Assembly: GCF_025340265.1 (NCBI RefSeq)
Contig: NZ_CP022707.1
Coordinates: 1,860,501-1,924,500, forward strand
Reading direction: 5' to 3'
DNA length: 64,000 bases
DNA from: Novosphingobium sp. 9
GTDB lineage: Bacteria; Pseudomonadota; Alphaproteobacteria; Sphingomonadales; Sphingomonadaceae
A program made the translations under genes and the position numbers. A model generated the notes under the pieces. That model was not told the DNA's origin, ran no database searches, and saw only the letters and a list, made by a program, of their open reading frames with translations. This document shows positions 1 to 7,875 of this stretch, piece by piece. Within the stretch, counting starts at the first letter, position 1, and each line of letters begins with the position of its first letter.

Positions 1-719
1 ATCGGCATCGCGGGCGCTTTCGAACGCTGCGAGCAGGGCGTCCGCACGATCCGCGACCGGGCCGGTCCGGGTGACGCCATGACAGAGCGGTGCAGCAAGG
101 GCGCTCAGCATGACGCCGTTGCTCGCCGGAATGCGATGCAAGGCGCAGTCGGCGGGATCGTCTGCAAGTTCGTCGCCGCTGTCGATGACGGCAAGCGAGG
201 GAAGTCGGTGGACATCGAGCGTGCCATGTCCCGCTGAAAGGGCGAGGGCAAGGCTTGCCGGGGCGAGAGGCGCTCCGGCCGGAATGACAGTGTCACCCGT
301 GCGAAAATCCATCCCGGCCGGGCGGACGTGGCTGCGGGGCGTGTCCGGGCCGTCGCCGGTCAGGGTGAGAACATCCCCTCACGGATGACATCTTCCTGTA
401 CGATCACCGCATCGGCGCTTGCGGGCAGCAGAGCGCCGGTGGAGATCCGCACCGCTTCGCCCGCCTTGGGCGTGCCGTGGAAAGGATGCCCGGCAGCGCT
501 TTCGCCGATTACGCGCCAGGGGCCGGAAAGATCGTCCGCGCGGAGCGCGTAGCCGTCCATCGCCGAGAGGTCGGCGGCAGGCTGGGTGCGCCGGGCGAGC
601 AGGGGCGCGACAAGGGAGCGGCCCGCGGCATGCTGAGTCGCGATCGTTTCCGGTGATAGCGGTTCCACCAGTGCCAGCAGACGTGCCTGCGCGTCCTCCA
701 GAGGCAGCGGCGGTGTCAT
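1..719 (-). CDS. moeA: Molybdopterin molybdenumtransferase MoeA, partial, frame disrupted
   Basis: MoeA inserts molybdate into adenylated molybdopterin, the last step of Moco synthesis. The N-terminal part shows the family's SAMDGYAL stretch and the [14 protein letters not shown] motif. About 114 codons in, the frame hits a stop at about 360. One base restored in the 4-base C run at 375-378 (G run on the coding strand) continues the protein as VLTLTG, then [12 protein letters not shown] and [11 protein letters not shown], ordinary MoeA sequence, up to the window edge. So this is one gene with a 1-nt deletion, cut by the left boundary. The ATG at 719 overlaps the moaC stop by 4 nt (ATGA), indicating translational coupling. 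Confidence 0.9.
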
Positions 720-1219
720 GCGATGGGCTCCGGCGCGTCGGGGGCGTCGGGAGCGCGCCAGTGGCCGGACTTGCCGCCGCGTTTCTCGATCAGGCGGATG
801 CCCTCGATGACCATCGCCTTGTCGAGCGCCTTGGCCATATCGTAGATCGTCACCAGCGCGATCGAGACGGCGGTGATCGCCTCCATCTCGACGCCCGTGC
901 GCCCGGTGAGCGAGGCGGTGGCGGTGGCCCTGACGGCATTGTCCTCGAACGAAAAGTCCAGATTGACCGCATCGAGCGCGAGCGGATGGCACATCGGGAT
1001 GAGGTCGCCGGTCTTCTTGGCGGCGAGTATCCCGGCGATGCGCGCCGTGCCCAGCACGTCGCCCTTGGGCGCGTTCCCGGCGCGGATCGCGGCGAGCGCT
1101 TCGGGGGCCATCGTGATGCGGCCCGAGGCGATGGCGAGGCGCTGTGTCTCGGCCTTGCCCCCGACATCGACCATGCGCGCGGTGCCCTCGGCATCGATGT
1201 GGGTGAGCGAGCGGGTCAT
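716..1219 (-). CDS. moaC: Cyclic pyranopterin monophosphate synthase MoaC
   Basis: MoaC converts the cyclic dihydroguanosine intermediate made by MoaA into cyclic pyranopterin monophosphate in molybdenum cofactor synthesis. The 167-residue product is the usual length. It carries the family core: [12 protein letters not shown] near the start, [15 protein letters not shown] in the middle and [20 protein letters not shown] before the C-terminus. I chose the ATG at 1219, because the longer frame upstream has no MoaC-like sequence. The stop overlaps the moeA start. In many Alphaproteobacteria moaC-moeA directly follow trpC. Here a divergent AraC-type gene separates the two blocks. Confidence 0.97.
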   Translation of the reverse strand: MTRSLTHIDAEGTARMVDVGGKAETQRLAIASGRITMAPEALAAIRAGNAPKGDVLGTARIAGILAAKKTGDLIPMCHPLALDAVNLDFSFEDNAVRATATASLTGRTGVEMEAITAVSIALVTIYDMAKALDKAMVIEGIRLIEKRGGKSGHWRAPDAPDAPEPIA

Positions 1220-1579
1220 GCGATGGACCTTTCCGAAATCGGCTTCGAGGCGAGGCTGGTTGACACAGTTGACACGGTCCAGAGAGGAAGTGTCACCTTG
1301 GACGTGAAACACTGGCTTACCTGATTGAAAACGCGAACTTTACCGAAGTTAACAGCGTTATCTTCGGGCGCAAAGGTGTCGCCTTGCCGGTCGGCAGTGT
1401 CCACTTGCAAGGGCAGGAAAGGAAAGGGAGCGTGGAGCATGTTCTCTGGTTGGCACAATCGCGCGCAGTAGGACAGGGTGCAGGACAGGGTGCCTGACAA
1501 AAACGATGTTCTTTCAAAGGGGCGCACAAGCGCAAGATCGGGCAGGCGGGCCGCTGCGAATCCTGTCACAAGCAGCGGC
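1220..1579. promoter_or_regulatory. Divergent moaC/araC intergenic region with operator-like repeats
   Basis: This 360-nt gap separates the divergent moaC and AraC-type starts and shows no convincing gene. It holds two GTTGACAC direct repeats 9 bp apart (1259-1266 and 1268-1275) with an inverted GTGTCA at 1290-1295. It also holds a 25-bp near-perfect palindrome at 1343-1367, with 11-nt arms CCGAAGTTAAC and GTTATCTTCGG around AGC and one mismatch. The placement suits an operator read by the neighbouring regulator, but no regulator has been tied to it. Confidence 0.4.
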
Positions 1580-2488
1580 ATGACGCAGAACCCGCCTCGC
1601 CGAGACCCTTACGCCGACCGCTTCGCTGCCGTGATCGCGCGGATCGAGGCTGAGGAGGGCCGCCCCGCTGATCTTGAGGCGCTGGCCGAGGTGGCAGGGT
1701 TCTCGCGCTATCACTTCCATCGCCAGTTTCGCGGGCTGGCGGGGCTGACCGCGCACGATTTCGCGCAAGGCCTGCGGCTTCACCGCGCGGCGCATCGCCT
1801 CGGCTTCCATTCGCAAACGGGCGTGACCGATCTCGCGTTCGATGCCGGCTACGAGACACTGGAGGCGTTCACCCGCGCTTTCCGGCGGCAGTTCGCAAGC
1901 TCTCCCAGCGCGTTTCGCCGCGCGCCGAACTGGAGCGCCTGGCGCGATCTGGGCGACAGACTTCAACAGGCAAGGAGCCGTGTGATGACGAATGCTACGA
2001 TGCTGAATGGTGTTGAAATTCGCGAATTTGCTCCCGTGATCGTCGCCGCCATGGAGCATCGCGGCGGTCCGGCGTCGCTGGAGGACACCATCCGCCGCTT
2101 CATCGACTTGCGACGCGAGGCGGGGCTGGTGCCGCCGCTCAGCCGCACCTTCACGCTGTTCCCGGTCGATCCGCGCAGCGTGCCGGTGGAGGACTATCGA
2201 CTGGTGCTCTGCGCTTCGGTTCCGGCGGCGAAGCTGGGCGCGTTCAAGGGGGATGCGGCGGCCGGTGTCGAGCGGGTCGAGATTCCCGGCGGGCGCGTGG
2301 CGGTCTTGCCGGTGCCGGGGCGGGGGATGGACCTCGAAGCCCCGGCCATCGCGCTCTATCGCGACTGGCTGCCCGCCAGCGGCGAGACCTTGCGCGACTA
2401 TCCGCTGTTCTGCGAGCGCGTGCGGCTTTACCCGATGGTGCCCGAAGCCGAGGCGCTCACCGAACTGATGCTGCCGCTGGAGGGGTGA
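1580..2488 (+). CDS. AraC/Rob-type transcriptional regulator with GyrI-like effector domain
   Basis: A 302-residue regulator with an N-terminal AraC-type double helix-turn-helix (about residues 10-115; the second helix pair lies in DLAFDAGYETLEAFTRAFRRQF). A C-terminal GyrI/SOUL-like small-molecule domain follows (about 135-300; IREFAPVIVAAMEHRGG at its start). This order, DNA-binding first, is that of Rob and multidrug-response regulators. The ATG at 1580 was chosen because the upstream in-frame extension is low-complexity and not homologous. The gene is divergent from moaC and convergent with trpC, whose stop lies 7 nt away. The ligand cannot be read from the sequence. Confidence 0.9.
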   Translation: MTQNPPRRDPYADRFAAVIARIEAEEGRPADLEALAEVAGFSRYHFHRQFRGLAGLTAHDFAQGLRLHRAAHRLGFHSQTGVTDLAFDAGYETLEAFTRAFRRQFASSPSAFRRAPNWSAWRDLGDRLQQARSRVMTNATMLNGVEIREFAPVIVAAMEHRGGPASLEDTIRRFIDLRREAGLVPPLSRTFTLFPVDPRSVPVEDYRLVLCASVPAAKLGAFKGDAAAGVERVEIPGGRVAVLPVPGRGMDLEAPAIALYRDWLPASGETLRDYPLFCERVRLYPMVPEAEALTELMLPLEG

Positions 2489-2495
2489 GGGACGC

Positions 2496-3287
2496 TCAGG
2501 CCCCCGTCAGCAGCGCGCGGGTGGCGGCGGTGACGTCGGCGTGGCGCATCAGGCTTTCGCCGACAAGGAAGGTCCGCGCGCCGCATGCCGACAGGCGCGT
2601 GAGGTCGGCATGGGCGTTGATCCCGCTCTCGCTCACCAGCAGGGTGCCTTCGGGCGCCAGCGGTGCGAGGCGCTCGGTCACGCCGATGTCGGTGACGAAG
2701 CGCTTGAGATCGCGGTTGTTCACGCCGATGAGGCGCGACTTCAGCCTGGCCGCGCGCGCCATTTCCTCTTCGTTGTGCACTTCGACAAGGCAGTCCATGC
2801 CATAGCCGTGCGCGGCGGCCTCGATCTCGGCCATCAGTACATCGTCGAGCGCGGCGACGATGATGAGGATGGCATCGGCGCCGATGGCGCGCGCTTCGGC
2901 CACCTGCCACGGATCGATCATGAAGTCCTTGCGGATCACCGGCAGCGCACAGGCCGCGCGCGCCTCGATCAGGAAATCCTCGTGCCCCTGAAAGTAGGGG
3001 GCGTCGGTCAGAACCGAAAGACAGGCCGCGCCGCCCTGTTCATAGGCTGCGGCGTGCTCTGCGGGGCGGAAGTCCTCGCGGATCAGGCCCTTGGAGGGCG
3101 AGGCTTTCTTGATCTCGGCGATCAGCGCGAAGCCGGTCTCGGCCTTGGTCCGCAGCGCTGCCTCGAAGCCGCGCGGAGCGCTCTGCTGGGCGGTACGCGC
3201 ATCAAGATCGGCGAGCGTGGTCAGTGCCTTGCGAGCGAGGACTTCCTCGCGCTTGGTCGCACAGATTTCGGTGAGCTTGTCGGCCAT
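2496..3287 (-). CDS. trpC: Indole-3-glycerol phosphate synthase
   Basis: TrpC closes the indole ring in tryptophan synthesis (CdRP to indole-3-glycerol phosphate). The 263-residue protein is a single-domain TIM barrel without the PRAI fusion seen in enterics. Visible motifs are [11 protein letters not shown] (catalytic Lys), VIRKDFMID (second catalytic Lys), [11 protein letters not shown] and LVSESGI. Its start is 34 nt after the trpD stop with AAGG upstream, so it is the last trp gene of the run trpE-trpG-trpD-trpC. Confidence 0.98.
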   Translation of the reverse strand: MADKLTEICATKREEVLARKALTTLADLDARTAQQSAPRGFEAALRTKAETGFALIAEIKKASPSKGLIREDFRPAEHAAAYEQGGAACLSVLTDAPYFQGHEDFLIEARAACALPVIRKDFMIDPWQVAEARAIGADAILIIVAALDDVLMAEIEAAAHGYGMDCLVEVHNEEEMARAARLKSRLIGVNNRDLKRFVTDIGVTERLAPLAPEGTLLVSESGINAHADLTRLSACGARTFLVGESLMRHADVTAATRALLTGA

Positions 3288-3321
3288 CGGGAGAAACCTT
3301 GAAAAAGTAGGGATGCTTGCT

Positions 3322-4317
3322 TCAGCGCAGCGTGTCGATCCAGCAGTCGAGCAGGGCCTTGGCGAGCCCCTTGTCGATGGCCTCGGCGGCTTCCTCGACG
3401 CCGTCGCGCCACGAGGAGACTTCGCCCGCGACCATCAGCGCGCCTGCCGCATTGAGCAGCACCGCGTCGCGATAGGCCGAGGGCTCGCCCATCAGCAGGC
3501 CGCGCAAGGCCGCCGCGTTATAGGCCGGATCGCCGCCCCGGATCGCGTCGATCCCGGCTTCGGGCAGACCCACGTCGAGCGGCGCGACACGGCGCATCGA
3601 GACTTCGCCGCCGCGAATGTCGGCGACTTCGTTGCCGCCCGCAAGGCTCAGCTCGTCGAGACCCTCGTCGCCCGAGATCACCATCGAGTGCTCGGTGCCG
3701 AGCCGCAGGATCGCCTCGGCATAGATCGGCACGTAGGCCGGACGCGCAATGCCGACCAGCTGGCGCGTGACTTTCGCGGGATTGGCGAGCGGCCCCATCA
3801 GGTTGAAGATCGTGCGGCGTCCGATCGCGCGGCGCAGCGGCATCAGGCGCCCCATCGTCGGGTGATGGGCAGCGGCGAACAGGAAACAGATATTGAGATC
3901 GCGCAGCGTCTCTTCCGCCGTCTCCGCCGCCCGGTCGAGATTGAGGCCGAGCGCTTCGAGCGTGTCCGCCGCGCCTGCCTTGGAACTCGCCGCGCGGTTG
4001 CCGTGCTTGGCGACCGGCACGCCGCAGGCCGCGACCACCAGCGAGACGGCGGTCGAGACGTTGAGCGTATGGTGCCCGTCGCCGCCGGTGCCGCACACGT
4101 CGAGCGCATTGGCAGGCGCATCGATGGGGATCATCCGCGCGCGCATCGCCCGTGCGGCGCCGACGATCTCGCTGGCGACTTCACCACGCTCGGACAGCGC
4201 GATCAGAAACGCGGCGATGGTCTCTTCGGGAACCTGCCCGTCGAGGATCGCACCGAACGCGGCTTCGGCCTCGTCCTCGGCAATCGGGTGGAGCGGATCG
4301 GGGAGGGTGGCGATCAC
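3322..4317 (-). CDS. trpD: Anthranilate phosphoribosyltransferase
   Basis: TrpD transfers phosphoribose from PRPP to anthranilate. The 331-residue product has the glycine-rich PRPP-binding motif [17 protein letters not shown] and the [18 protein letters not shown] segment, followed by [11 protein letters not shown] placed the start at GTG 4317. It overlaps the trpG stop in GTGA, and a longer frame in this register runs into trpG. It is a standalone enzyme, not fused to the TrpG amidotransferase. Confidence 0.97.
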   Translation of the reverse strand: MIATLPDPLHPIAEDEAEAAFGAILDGQVPEETIAAFLIALSERGEVASEIVGAARAMRARMIPIDAPANALDVCGTGGDGHHTLNVSTAVSLVVAACGVPVAKHGNRAASSKAGAADTLEALGLNLDRAAETAEETLRDLNICFLFAAAHHPTMGRLMPLRRAIGRRTIFNLMGPLANPAKVTRQLVGIARPAYVPIYAEAILRLGTEHSMVISGDEGLDELSLAGGNEVADIRGGEVSMRRVAPLDVGLPEAGIDAIRGGDPAYNAAALRGLLMGEPSAYRDAVLLNAAGALMVAGEVSSWRDGVEEAAEAIDKGLAKALLDCWIDTLR

Positions 4318-4928
4318 GCGCTCAGGCTTTCTTTCGCGCGCACTCGCTCGGGCAGCACCGCATCGACACCGCAGGCCTTGAGCCAGTTGGCGAGCATCGC
4401 GTGGCCGTGCTCGGTCGCGATCGATTCGGGGTGGAACTGCACGCCGTGGATCGGCAGCGTCCTGTGGCGGAAGCCCATGACGTGATCGTCGTCGCTGCGC
4501 GCGTTGACGTGGAGCACCTCGGGGATGTCCTCGACGATCAGCGAGTGATAGCGCGTCGCGGTGAACGGCGAGGGCAGGCCTGCGAAGACGCCGCTGCCAT
4601 CGTGCGTGACCGGGCTGGTCTTGCCGTGCATCAGCCCGCCGCGCACCACTTTGCCGCCGAAATACTGGCCGATCGACTGGTGGCCAAGGCACACGCCCAG
4701 CAGTGGAATGCCGCTGTCCGCCGCCGCGCCCACGAGATCGAGGCTGACGCCTGCCTCGTTCGGCGTGCAGGGGCCGGGCGAGATCAGGAAGCCCTTGGCG
4801 CCCGAACCCACGGCCTGCGCGGCGGAAAGCGCGTCGTTGCGCACGACCTCAACCTGCGCGCCCAGTTCCATCAGGTAGTGGACGAGGTTCCAGGTGAAGC
4901 TGTCGTAATTGTCGATGACGAGGATCAT
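4314..4928 (-). CDS. trpG: Anthranilate synthase glutamine amidotransferase component
   Basis: TrpG supplies ammonia from glutamine to TrpE for anthranilate formation. The 204 residues contain the class I GATase triad: the nucleophile Cys in [12 protein letters not shown] and the His/Glu pair in [20 protein letters not shown] forms the oxyanion region. The start ATG at 4928 overlaps the stop of the upstream lipoprotein gene in ATGA, and the end overlaps the trpD start. TrpE lies upstream with two non-trp genes between them. Confidence 0.97.
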   Translation of the reverse strand: MILVIDNYDSFTWNLVHYLMELGAQVEVVRNDALSAAQAVGSGAKGFLISPGPCTPNEAGVSLDLVGAAADSGIPLLGVCLGHQSIGQYFGGKVVRGGLMHGKTSPVTHDGSGVFAGLPSPFTATRYHSLIVEDIPEVLHVNARSDDDHVMGFRHRTLPIHGVQFHPESIATEHGHAMLANWLKACGVDAVLPERVRAKESLSA

Positions 4929-5761
4929 GGTTTCGCCTTCGTCCTTTTCTCGACGACGATCAAGGGGCCGAGCGCAGGGCCGCCGTCGACACGGCCATGT
5001 TCGGGGTCCCACAAGGAGGAGACCGAGCCATCGAGGAACAGCGCGTTGCGGCAATGGAGCACATCGCGGAAATAGCGCGCAAGGCGCCCGAACGAGACCG
5101 GGGCATCGGCGATGACGAAATGGGCGTTGCCTTTGTCGTCCACGCCCACGGCGTTGCGCAGCTTGAGCGAAGCACCGTCGCTGTCGAGCTTGGGGTGCAG
5201 CTTGCCGCCGATCACCAGCATCGGCCCCGATTGCGTGCCGAAGTCTGGGCGGCTGGAGACATGGGCCTGAAAATCGTCGCTGGTGCGGATCGCCCAGGGG
5301 CCGTTCGCCGCGCCGTAGAACACGCCGTTGGGCTTGAGGTGGAAATTGCCCCAGCCTTCGTTGGTGTTCAGTTCGTGGCCGCGCTTTCCGTTCTCGACGT
5401 AGTAGCCGATGGGAAGGCCCTGTGTGTCGAACATGCCTGCATTCATCGCAAAGGCGACGGCAGGCTGGGCCTTGCCGCCTTGCGCATGGCTGCGGGCGAG
5501 GGCCAGTTCGGAGAGGCTACGGTAAGGCTTGCCGCCTGCAGGTCCCAGCACGGTCACGATCCGGTTGAGACCGGTCCGCGCGGTGCAGTGGGTGAGCGGG
5601 GTGCCCTCGAACTGCGCGCTCTCGCAGGCGGCGGGCGGCGGGGTTTCACTGGCTTGCGGGGCAGGCTTTTCGGATTGGGATGGCGAGCACGCGGCGAGGA
5701 CTGCGAGCAGGCCCGCCGTCAGTGCAATGCGAGGGACAGGCTCAGCCGCGCGGCGCAGCAT
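4925..5761 (-). CDS. Phosphodiester glycosidase (NAGPA/DUF2233) family lipoprotein
   Basis: A 278-residue exported protein. The N-terminus is a signal peptide ending in a lipobox-like VLAAC (Cys about residue 24), followed by a Pro/Ala-rich linker. The rest matches the phosphodiester glycosidase (NAGPA) domain: [21 protein letters not shown], then [23 protein letters not shown] and [12 protein letters not shown]. Known family members cleave phosphodiester-linked sugars; the substrate here is unknown. It sits between trpE and trpG with coupled overlaps on both sides, an odd place for a cell-envelope hydrolase. Confidence 0.85.
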   Translation of the reverse strand: MLRRAAEPVPRIALTAGLLAVLAACSPSQSEKPAPQASETPPPAACESAQFEGTPLTHCTARTGLNRIVTVLGPAGGKPYRSLSELALARSHAQGGKAQPAVAFAMNAGMFDTQGLPIGYYVENGKRGHELNTNEGWGNFHLKPNGVFYGAANGPWAIRTSDDFQAHVSSRPDFGTQSGPMLVIGGKLHPKLDSDGASLKLRNAVGVDDKGNAHFVIADAPVSFGRLARYFRDVLHCRNALFLDGSVSSLWDPEHGRVDGGPALGPLIVVEKRTKAKP

Positions 5762-6257
5762 TGTCGGGAAGCCCTGTGCGCAGCAGCTTGATTTCGGCGG
5801 GCGAGAACAGCCGCTTGGGCAGCACATCGTCGCGCACGAGGAAGACGCCTTCGAGTTCGCCGCGCAGCTTGCGGGCGCTCCACGGCAATTGCTCGACCTT
5901 TCCGCCGCGCGCCATGGCAAGACCTTCGCGCGCGATGATGACGTGCAGCGGTCCCTTGTTGGCATCCAGCGTCTGGCGATAGCGGATCTCGCGCGCCACT
6001 TCGGCCTCGAAGCGGGGCTCGCGGCGCCAGTAGTACCAGCCTGCCAGCACCACCATGACGGCCAGACCGCTCAGCAGATAGAGCGCGTGGAACTGACCGC
6101 CGTTGCCGATGACCATGGCGATGACCGCCAGCAGGAACCCGAAGAACGGATCGCGGAAGACCTCGCGGCCAAGGCTACGCCGGGCGGTCAGTGCCTCGCG
6201 AATATCTGCTTCGGTCAGGATGACTTCGATATCCCGCCCGGCAGGACGGGACGTCAT
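5742..6257 (-). CDS. Two-TM membrane protein, YcxB-like
   Basis: A 171-residue membrane protein. A short cytoplasmic N-terminus (IEVILTEADIREAL) precedes two hydrophobic helices (about residues 37-51 and 56-75). A C-terminal soluble part follows, with WSARKLRGELEGVFLVRDDVLPKRLFS. This organisation resembles the YcxB-like family, a tentative assignment. The start overlaps the trpE stop by 4 nt and the end overlaps the glycosidase start by 20 nt, so the three are probably translated from one mRNA. Function unknown. Confidence 0.75.
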   Translation of the reverse strand: MTSRPAGRDIEVILTEADIREALTARRSLGREVFRDPFFGFLLAVIAMVIGNGGQFHALYLLSGLAVMVVLAGWYYWRREPRFEAEVAREIRYRQTLDANKGPLHVIIAREGLAMARGGKVEQLPWSARKLRGELEGVFLVRDDVLPKRLFSPAEIKLLRTGLPDNAAPRG

Positions 6258-7780
6258 TGGCCGAAACCCGGCTCTCCGGCGACGCGCAAGGCTTCGCGGG
6301 CAGCGGCGAAGAGCGCGCCGGACTTGGCCTCGCATTCGCGGTGTTCGTATTCGGGGTCGGAATCGGCAACGATGCCGGCGCCCGCCTGAACGTGGAGCAC
6401 GCCGTCCTTGAGGACTCCGGTGCGCAGGACGATGCACGAATCGACCGAGCCGTCCGGCGCGAAATAGCCGACGCCGCCCGCATAGGCGCCGCGCGTCTCG
6501 GGTTCGAGTTCGGCGATGATCTGGCAGGCGCGAACCTTGGGCGCGCCCGAGACGGTGCCTGCGGGGAACCCTGCGAAGACTGCATCCACGGCATCGTGAC
6601 GCTTGTCGTCCAGCTGGCCGACCACGTTCGAGACAATGTGCATGACGTGGCTGTAACGCTCGATGGTGTAGCTGTCGGTCACTTCGACCGTGCCCGCAGC
6701 GGCTACCCGGCCCACATCGTTGCGGCCAAGATCGAGCAGCATCAGGTGCTCGGCGCGCTCCTTGGGATCGGCGAGCAGGCTTTCCTCGTTCGCCTTGTCC
6801 TCGATCGCGGTCTTGCCGCGCGGGCGGGTGCCCGCGATCGGGCGGATGGTGACTTCGCCATCTCGCACGCGCACGAGGATTTCCGGGCTCGATCCGATCA
6901 GCGCGAAGCCGGGCAGGTCGAGGAAATAGAGGAACGGCGAAGGATTGATGCGGCGAAGCGAGCGATAGAGCGCCAGCGGCGGCAGCGGGAACTCGCAGGT
7001 GAAGCGCTGGGCCAGCACCACCTGGAAGATATCGCCCGCCTCGATGTAGTCCTTCGCGCGAAGGACCATGGCGCGGTAATCCTCAGGGGCCATCACGGGC
7101 TGGCGTTCGGCCACGGGCAGTTCGAGCGCGGCAGGCTCTGCCGGTACGGGTTCGGCAAGGCGGCGCAGGGTCTCGTCGATGCGGTCGCGCGCCATGTCGA
7201 GCGCCCGCTCGGCATCGGCGGTGCCGCTCCACAAGGGCTGCGGCCAGACCGGGGCGACACAGAACAGCTCGTCGCTCAGTCGGTCGAACACGAGGATGAC
7301 GGAGGGGCGCACGAACAGCATGTCGGGCAGTTCGAGCGGGCTTTGCGGCGCGCGCGGCAGCTTCTCGACAAGGCCGATGGTCTCGTAGCCGAAATAGCCG
7401 ACCACGCAGGCAAGCGCGGGGGGCAGCTCGGCAGGCACGTCCATCTTGCATGAGGCGACAAGGCGGCGCAGTTCGGTGAGGCTGTCGCCGGGGAGCGGCG
7501 CAAAGGCCTTGCGATCGTGCTTCCAGCCGCGGTTGATTTCAGCCTTGGGACCGATGGCGCGGAACACGAGGTCAGGATCGAGGCCGATCAGGCTGTAGCG
7601 CCCGCGCGTCTCGCCGCCTTCCACCGATTCGAGCACGAAGTCGCCGCGGCCATCCTCGAACAGCTTGAGCGCGGCGCCGACCGGGGTGACGGTGTCCGCA
7701 ACCAACCGCCGCCAGGCGAGAGCCGGACGTCCCGCTTCGAGGCAGGCGAGCGCGGCCGCGTGGTCGGTTTCATGCACCAT
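6254..7780 (-). CDS. trpE: Anthranilate synthase component I
   Basis: TrpE converts chorismate and ammonia to anthranilate, the first committed step to tryptophan. The 508-residue protein has the chorismate-binding fold: IRPIAGTRPRG, LLDLGRNDVGRV, FPAGTVSGAPKVRA and AGAGIVADSDPEYEHRECE. I preferred ATG 7780 (GGGAA 8 nt upstream, and sequence like MVHETDHAAAL that matches usual TrpE starts). An in-frame ATG at 7831 adds 17 residues but lies inside a strong hairpin and has no clear ribosome-binding site. No Trp-rich leader peptide was seen. Confidence 0.96.
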   Translation of the reverse strand: MVHETDHAAALACLEAGRPALAWRRLVADTVTPVGAALKLFEDGRGDFVLESVEGGETRGRYSLIGLDPDLVFRAIGPKAEINRGWKHDRKAFAPLPGDSLTELRRLVASCKMDVPAELPPALACVVGYFGYETIGLVEKLPRAPQSPLELPDMLFVRPSVILVFDRLSDELFCVAPVWPQPLWSGTADAERALDMARDRIDETLRRLAEPVPAEPAALELPVAERQPVMAPEDYRAMVLRAKDYIEAGDIFQVVLAQRFTCEFPLPPLALYRSLRRINPSPFLYFLDLPGFALIGSSPEILVRVRDGEVTIRPIAGTRPRGKTAIEDKANEESLLADPKERAEHLMLLDLGRNDVGRVAAAGTVEVTDSYTIERYSHVMHIVSNVVGQLDDKRHDAVDAVFAGFPAGTVSGAPKVRACQIIAELEPETRGAYAGGVGYFAPDGSVDSCIVLRTGVLKDGVLHVQAGAGIVADSDPEYEHRECEAKSGALFAAAREALRVAGEPGFGQ

Positions 7781-7818
7781 CACTTGGGTTCCCGGTATGC
7801 TGTTTGGGGTATGCGGTT

Positions 7819-7853
7819 CTTCGGCGGCCATCCGTTGCGGGAGGCCGCCGAAG
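7819..7853 (-). promoter_or_regulatory. Strong hairpin at the ppiD-trpE junction
   Basis: The 11-nt arms at 7819-7829 and 7843-7853 are perfectly complementary (CTTCGGCGGCC / GGCCGCCGAAG) around a 13-nt loop. The hairpin lies between the ppiD stop and the preferred trpE start and covers the alternative trpE ATG at 7831. There is no U-tract on the minus strand, so it is not a simple terminator. It may be an mRNA processing or stabilising element, or a control on trpE expression. Confidence 0.55.
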
Positions 7854-7875
7854 CATTCTGTCAGGTAAGCGGCGA

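Noticed and set aside
7829..7831. ATG at 7831 as the trpE start
   Set aside because: It lies in a strong hairpin without a ribosome-binding site; 7780 fits the usual TrpE N-terminus.
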